64,000 nucleotides of DNA, from NCBI RefSeq assembly GCF_008801915.1, contig NZ_VZOV01000008.1:158325-222324 (forward strand), in the 5' to 3' direction. Source of the DNA: Cupriavidus gilardii (GTDB taxonomy: Bacteria > Pseudomonadota > Gammaproteobacteria > Burkholderiales > Burkholderiaceae). Below, piece by piece: positions 61,231 through 64,000 of this stretch (positions within the stretch are counted from its first letter, which is position 1; each line of letters starts with the position of its first letter). The notes under the pieces are model-generated. The model had not been told where the DNA came from. It made no database searches and worked only from the letters and a program-made list of their open reading frames with translations. Position numbers and translations under genes: made by a program.

Positions 61231-64000
61231 CTACGCCCCCACGGTCACCCGGCTCTGACCGCCCGACAGCCGGCGCACCTCGATGCGCGTGCCGATGCGC
61301 TCGGTCATCTCGTGCACGTGCGAGATCACGCCGACCTTGCGGCCCTGGGCCTGCAGGCTGTCGAGCGCGTCCATCGCGACGCGCAGCGTGTCGCCGTCCA
61401 GGCTGCCGAAGCCCTCGTCGATGAACAGCGATTCGACGCGCACGCGATGCGAGGACAGCGATGCCAGCCCCAGCGCCAGCGCGAGCGATACCAGGAACGA
61501 CTCGCCGCCGGACAGCGAATGCACCGAGCGGGCCTCGTCGGCCATGTCCTGGTCGATCACCAGCAGCGCCAGGCTCTGTCGCACGCGCTCGAGCCGGTAG
61601 CGGCGCGACAGCGTGGCCAGATGCCGGTTGGCATAGCCGAGCAGGATGTCCAGCGTCATCTGCTGGGCATGATTGCGGAATTTCTTGCCGTCGGCCGAGC
61701 CGATCAGTTCGTTCAAGACCTGCCAGGTGTGCGCCGTGGCCTGCTGCCGCTCGATGCGCGTGACCAGATCTCTGGCCTGCGCGCGCCGCTCGTCGTCGCG
61801 GCGCAGCGTGAAATCGGCCTCGGCCAGCGCCTGCTTGGCGCCCTCGAGTTCGGCACGGGCCGCCGCCAGTGCGGCTTGCACGGTGGCGGCGTCGTCCTGC
61901 CCAGGCCGCCGCGCCAGATGGCGTTCGCGTTCGGCGCGGCGCGTCTGCACCGCGCCGTGCGCCGCATCGACTTCGCGTTGCAGCGCGTGCAGCGACGCTT
62001 CCTCGCGCGCCAGCCAATCGGCATCGAGCGCCAGCAGCGCGCGCAGGCCGGCTTCGTCGAGCGGCGCAGCCGCTGACGAGCCATCGTGCCGGTCGTTCCA
62101 GCCCTGCAGCCAGGCCTCGAGCCGCGCCGCCGCTTCGCGCGCCTGCCGGTCCAGCGCCTCGCTTTGGGACTGCGCCTGTTCGGCGCGCGTGCCCTGCCGC
62201 GCCAGTTGTTCGCTGGCCGCCTGGCTCACGCGCTGCGCCTCGTCGACGCGCGCCGTGGCGTCGGCACCGGCTTGCGCCAGACGGGCCGCGATCGCGTCGA
62301 CCGTCAGGCCCGCGTCGGGCGTGCCGGCAAACAGCGCCTCGCGATCGGCGCGCCGTCCGGACAGCCGCGTGTCGGCGAACGCCAGCGCCTCGGCGGCCTT
62401 GCGATGCGCGTCGAGCGCGCGCTCGTGCGCCTGCGTGGCGGCGGCCAGCGCGCCATCGAGCTGGACGATGCGCTGGCGTAGCGCGTCGCGTTCGTCGCGA
62501 TGCCGCGTCCATTGGCCGGCATCGTCCGCGCAGCGCGTGCGCAATCCCGCAGGATCGTCGTGCCACTGGCTGCGCCAGCCGGCGCCCGCGGCATGCCGCA
62601 GCGCGCCCTCGTCCAGTGCCCGCAAGGCCTGGTCGCGCTGCGCCGCCGTTGCGGCGGCCGACTCGTTGGCCGTGCCATGCCGCAAGGCGAGTTCGGCGGC
62701 CAGCGCCTGCGCGCGTTGCAGCGCGCCTTGGGCCGCGGTCTGCTCGGCCTGGCCGGCATCGAGGCGAAGGCGTGCGGCCTGCACTTGCCTGTCGAGCGCG
62801 CGCAGATGGGTGTCGAGCTCGGCCGCGCTGCGCTGCTGTGCATCGGCGTCGGCCAGTTGCCGCGCAATCCAGTCCGCGCGTTCGCCGGCATCGACCGCTT
62901 CGGCCTGCGCAGCCACTGCGTCGGCTTGCCATTCACGCTGCGCCTGGTCGCACTGCTGCCTCGCCGCGGCGAGGCGCGTGTCGAGCTGCGCCAGCGCGTC
63001 GCCGTGGCTGCGCGCCAATGCGGCGGCGCTGCGCTCGTCGGCGTCGATCCGCGCCAGCGCCTGCTGGCAACGGCGGTACTCGTCCTCCAGCGCGCCCAGC
63101 GTGGCCTGCAGCGCCGCGCGCAGCGGCGAATCGTCATGCGCGTAGGGGTGCTCGCTGGCGCCGCAGACCGGGCAGGGCTCGCCGGGCTCCAGCGTCTCGC
63201 GCAACCGCTCGACGCCTTGCTGGCAGGCGGCCAGCGCGCGTTGCCACGAGCGTTCCGCCTGCGCCGCCGCCTGCTCGGCGGCGGGCCGTGCGGCGCGGGC
63301 CGCGTCGATGCCTTGCCGGCACTGCTGCCATTGCGCCTGCAGCGTGTCGCGCTGCTGGACCAGCTCGGCCATGCGCGCTTCGGCGGCGAGGCGTTCGCGC
63401 CAGCGCGCCGCTGCCTGCTGCAGCGCGTCGCGTTGCCGCTGCAATTCGGCGGCTCGCGCGGCGATGGCATCGCGGTCGTGACCGGCCAGCGCCTGCTGCG
63501 CGACCGCGTATTGCTGCTGCGCGTCTTGCAGCGACGCGGCGGCGGCCGCAAGCCGCCCCTGAGCATCGGTCTGGTCCTGTTGTGCCCTGGCGAGCTGCGC
63601 TGCCAGTCGCGCGGCCTCTTGCGTGGCGGCGGCGTGCCGGCCGTGCCAATCGTCGGCCTGCGCAAACAGCGCGTCCCAGCGCGGCCATTGCGTGCCTAGG
63701 GCTTCGAGCCCGGCATGCCGGACGAGCCAGTCCTCGGCCGCGGCCAGCGCCGAGCCGGCGGATTCGCGCTCGGTCCGCAACCGCGCCTGATCGCGGCGCG
63801 TTTCTTCCAGCGCCTGCCCGGCTTGCCGATGCGCAAGCGCCGCGCGCTCGCGGTCCGGGCTCAACGCCGCGATCACGGCATCGAGTTCGCGTGCCTGCGC
63901 CAGGCGCGGCGCCATCGCGGCCTCGGCGTGGCGCGCCGCCTCCAGCGCGGCGGCGGCGCGCTGCCGTTCGGCCTGCGCGTCCTGCGCCGCACGCGCGGCC
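61231..64000 (-). CDS. sbcC: Exonuclease subunit SbcC, N-terminus beyond the window
   Basis: SbcC is the Rad50-like ATPase of the SbcCD nuclease, which opens and cuts hairpins and covalently blocked DNA ends. The visible 922 residues have no start in the window; the frame is open to base 64000. The central part is a long Ala/Arg/Gln-rich coiled coil interrupted by the zinc hook CPVCGASEHPYAHDD. The C-terminal ATPase lobe is complete, with HSLSGGESFLVSLALALGLASLSS, ESLFIDEGFGSLDGDTL and VGVISHVHEMTERI. The sbcD partner would be upstream, outside the window. Confidence 0.95.
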   Translation of the reverse strand, partial: AARAAQDAQAERQRAAAALEAARHAEAAMAPRLAQARELDAVIAALSPDRERAALAHRQAGQALEETRRDQARLRTERESAGSALAAAEDWLVRHAGLEALGTQWPRWDALFAQADDWHGRHAAATQEAARLAAQLARAQQDQTDAQGRLAAAAASLQDAQQQYAVAQQALAGHDRDAIAARAAELQRQRDALQQAAARWRERLAAEARMAELVQQRDTLQAQWQQCRQGIDAARAARPAAEQAAAQAERSWQRALAACQQGVERLRETLEPGEPCPVCGASEHPYAHDDSPLRAALQATLGALEDEYRRCQQALARIDADERSAAALARSHGDALAQLDTRLAAARQQCDQAQREWQADAVAAQAEAVDAGERADWIARQLADADAQQRSAAELDTHLRALDRQVQAARLRLDAGQAEQTAAQGALQRAQALAAELALRHGTANESAAATAAQRDQALRALDEGALRHAAGAGWRSQWHDDPAGLRTRCADDAGQWTRHRDERDALRQRIVQLDGALAAATQAHERALDAHRKAAEALAFADTRLSGRRADREALFAGTPDAGLTVDAIAARLAQAGADATARVDEAQRVSQAASEQLARQGTRAEQAQSQSEALDRQAREAAARLEAWLQGWNDRHDGSSAAAPLDEAGLRALLALDADWLAREEASLHALQREVDAAHGAVQTRRAERERHLARRPGQDDAATVQAALAAARAELEGAKQALAEADFTLRRDDERRAQARDLVTRIERQQATAHTWQVLNELIGSADGKKFRNHAQQMTLDILLGYANRHLATLSRRYRLERVRQSLALLVIDQDMADEARSVHSLSGGESFLVSLALALGLASLSSHRVRVESLFIDEGFGSLDGDTLRVAMDALDSLQAQGRKVGVISHVHEMTERIGTRIEVRRLSGGQSRVTVGA

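Overview
The window is GC-rich chromosomal DNA of a beta-proteobacterium, most likely Burkholderiaceae near Cupriavidus/Ralstonia. The evidence is the housekeeping neighbourhood (holin-family gene-metF, ygfA/lytic transglycosylase, cca, MidA-like methyltransferase/pteridine reductase/folB/ttcA, glmU-glmS), a copSR-copABCD copper locus and several orphan Bug-type (tripartite tricarboxylate) binding proteins. No rRNA, tRNA, insertion sequence, prophage or CRISPR array was seen. The species call is inference from gene content.

Layout. (1) 1-8.1 kb: core metabolism and cell wall (holin-family tail, metF, Mut7-C RNase-like protein, ygfA, lytic transglycosylase, NDUFA9-like protein, GST, cca). (2) 8.1-12.8 kb: an accessory insert with a 13-bp tandem repeat and two adjacent large paralogous repeat proteins, each with an F-box-like motif near the N-terminus; the first also ends in a nuclear-localisation-like basic tail. 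(3) 12.8-21.4 kb: core genes again (DUF2905, MidA-like methyltransferase, pteridine reductase, folB, ttcA, DUF6279 lipoprotein, glmU, glmS). (4) 21.4-28.8 kb: copper resistance, with copRS divergent from copABCD around a palindromic promoter region, followed by a tiny Gln/Lys protein gene. (5) 28.8-31.7 kb: small accessory genes (low-GC hypothetical, dienelactone hydrolase, AraC regulator, SGNH hydrolase). (6) 31.9-37.6 kb: an apparent 3-sulfolactate degradation operon (suyA, suyB, slcC, comC, Bug protein, GntR regulator) whose two ends carry related 19-bp inverted repeats. (7) 37.7-45.5 kb: Fur regulator, Fur-box-like site, TonB-dependent siderophore-type receptor and a complete peptide/nickel-type ABC importer, read as one metal-chelate uptake operon. 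(8) 45.6-59 kb: a zinc-finger protein, a class IV aminotransferase and a CoA-dependent catabolic region (two Bug proteins, a probable heteromeric acyl-CoA dehydrogenase pair, LysR, enoyl-CoA hydratase, CaiB/BaiF CoA transferase), then two exported lipoprotein esterases. (9) 59.1-64 kb: Cys-rich copper-storage-like protein, an MHS-type transporter, and sbcC running off the window.

How it works together. In the sulfolactate operon, SlcC and ComC would interconvert the two enantiomers through sulfopyruvate, SuyAB would release sulfite and leave pyruvate, and the Bug protein would bind the substrate outside. The fate of the sulfite is not encoded here. In the metal uptake operon the receptor crosses the outer membrane and the ABC proteins the inner one, under Fur control. 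CopRS would sense periplasmic copper and switch on CopABCD.

The most unusual material is the pair of F-box-like repeat proteins, the shared operator-like repeats bracketing the sulfolactate genes, three unrelated tandem arrays that all have a 13-bp period, and two hairpins (one terminator-like) between divergent genes near 48.2 kb. All functions are read from sequence motifs; no database search was run.
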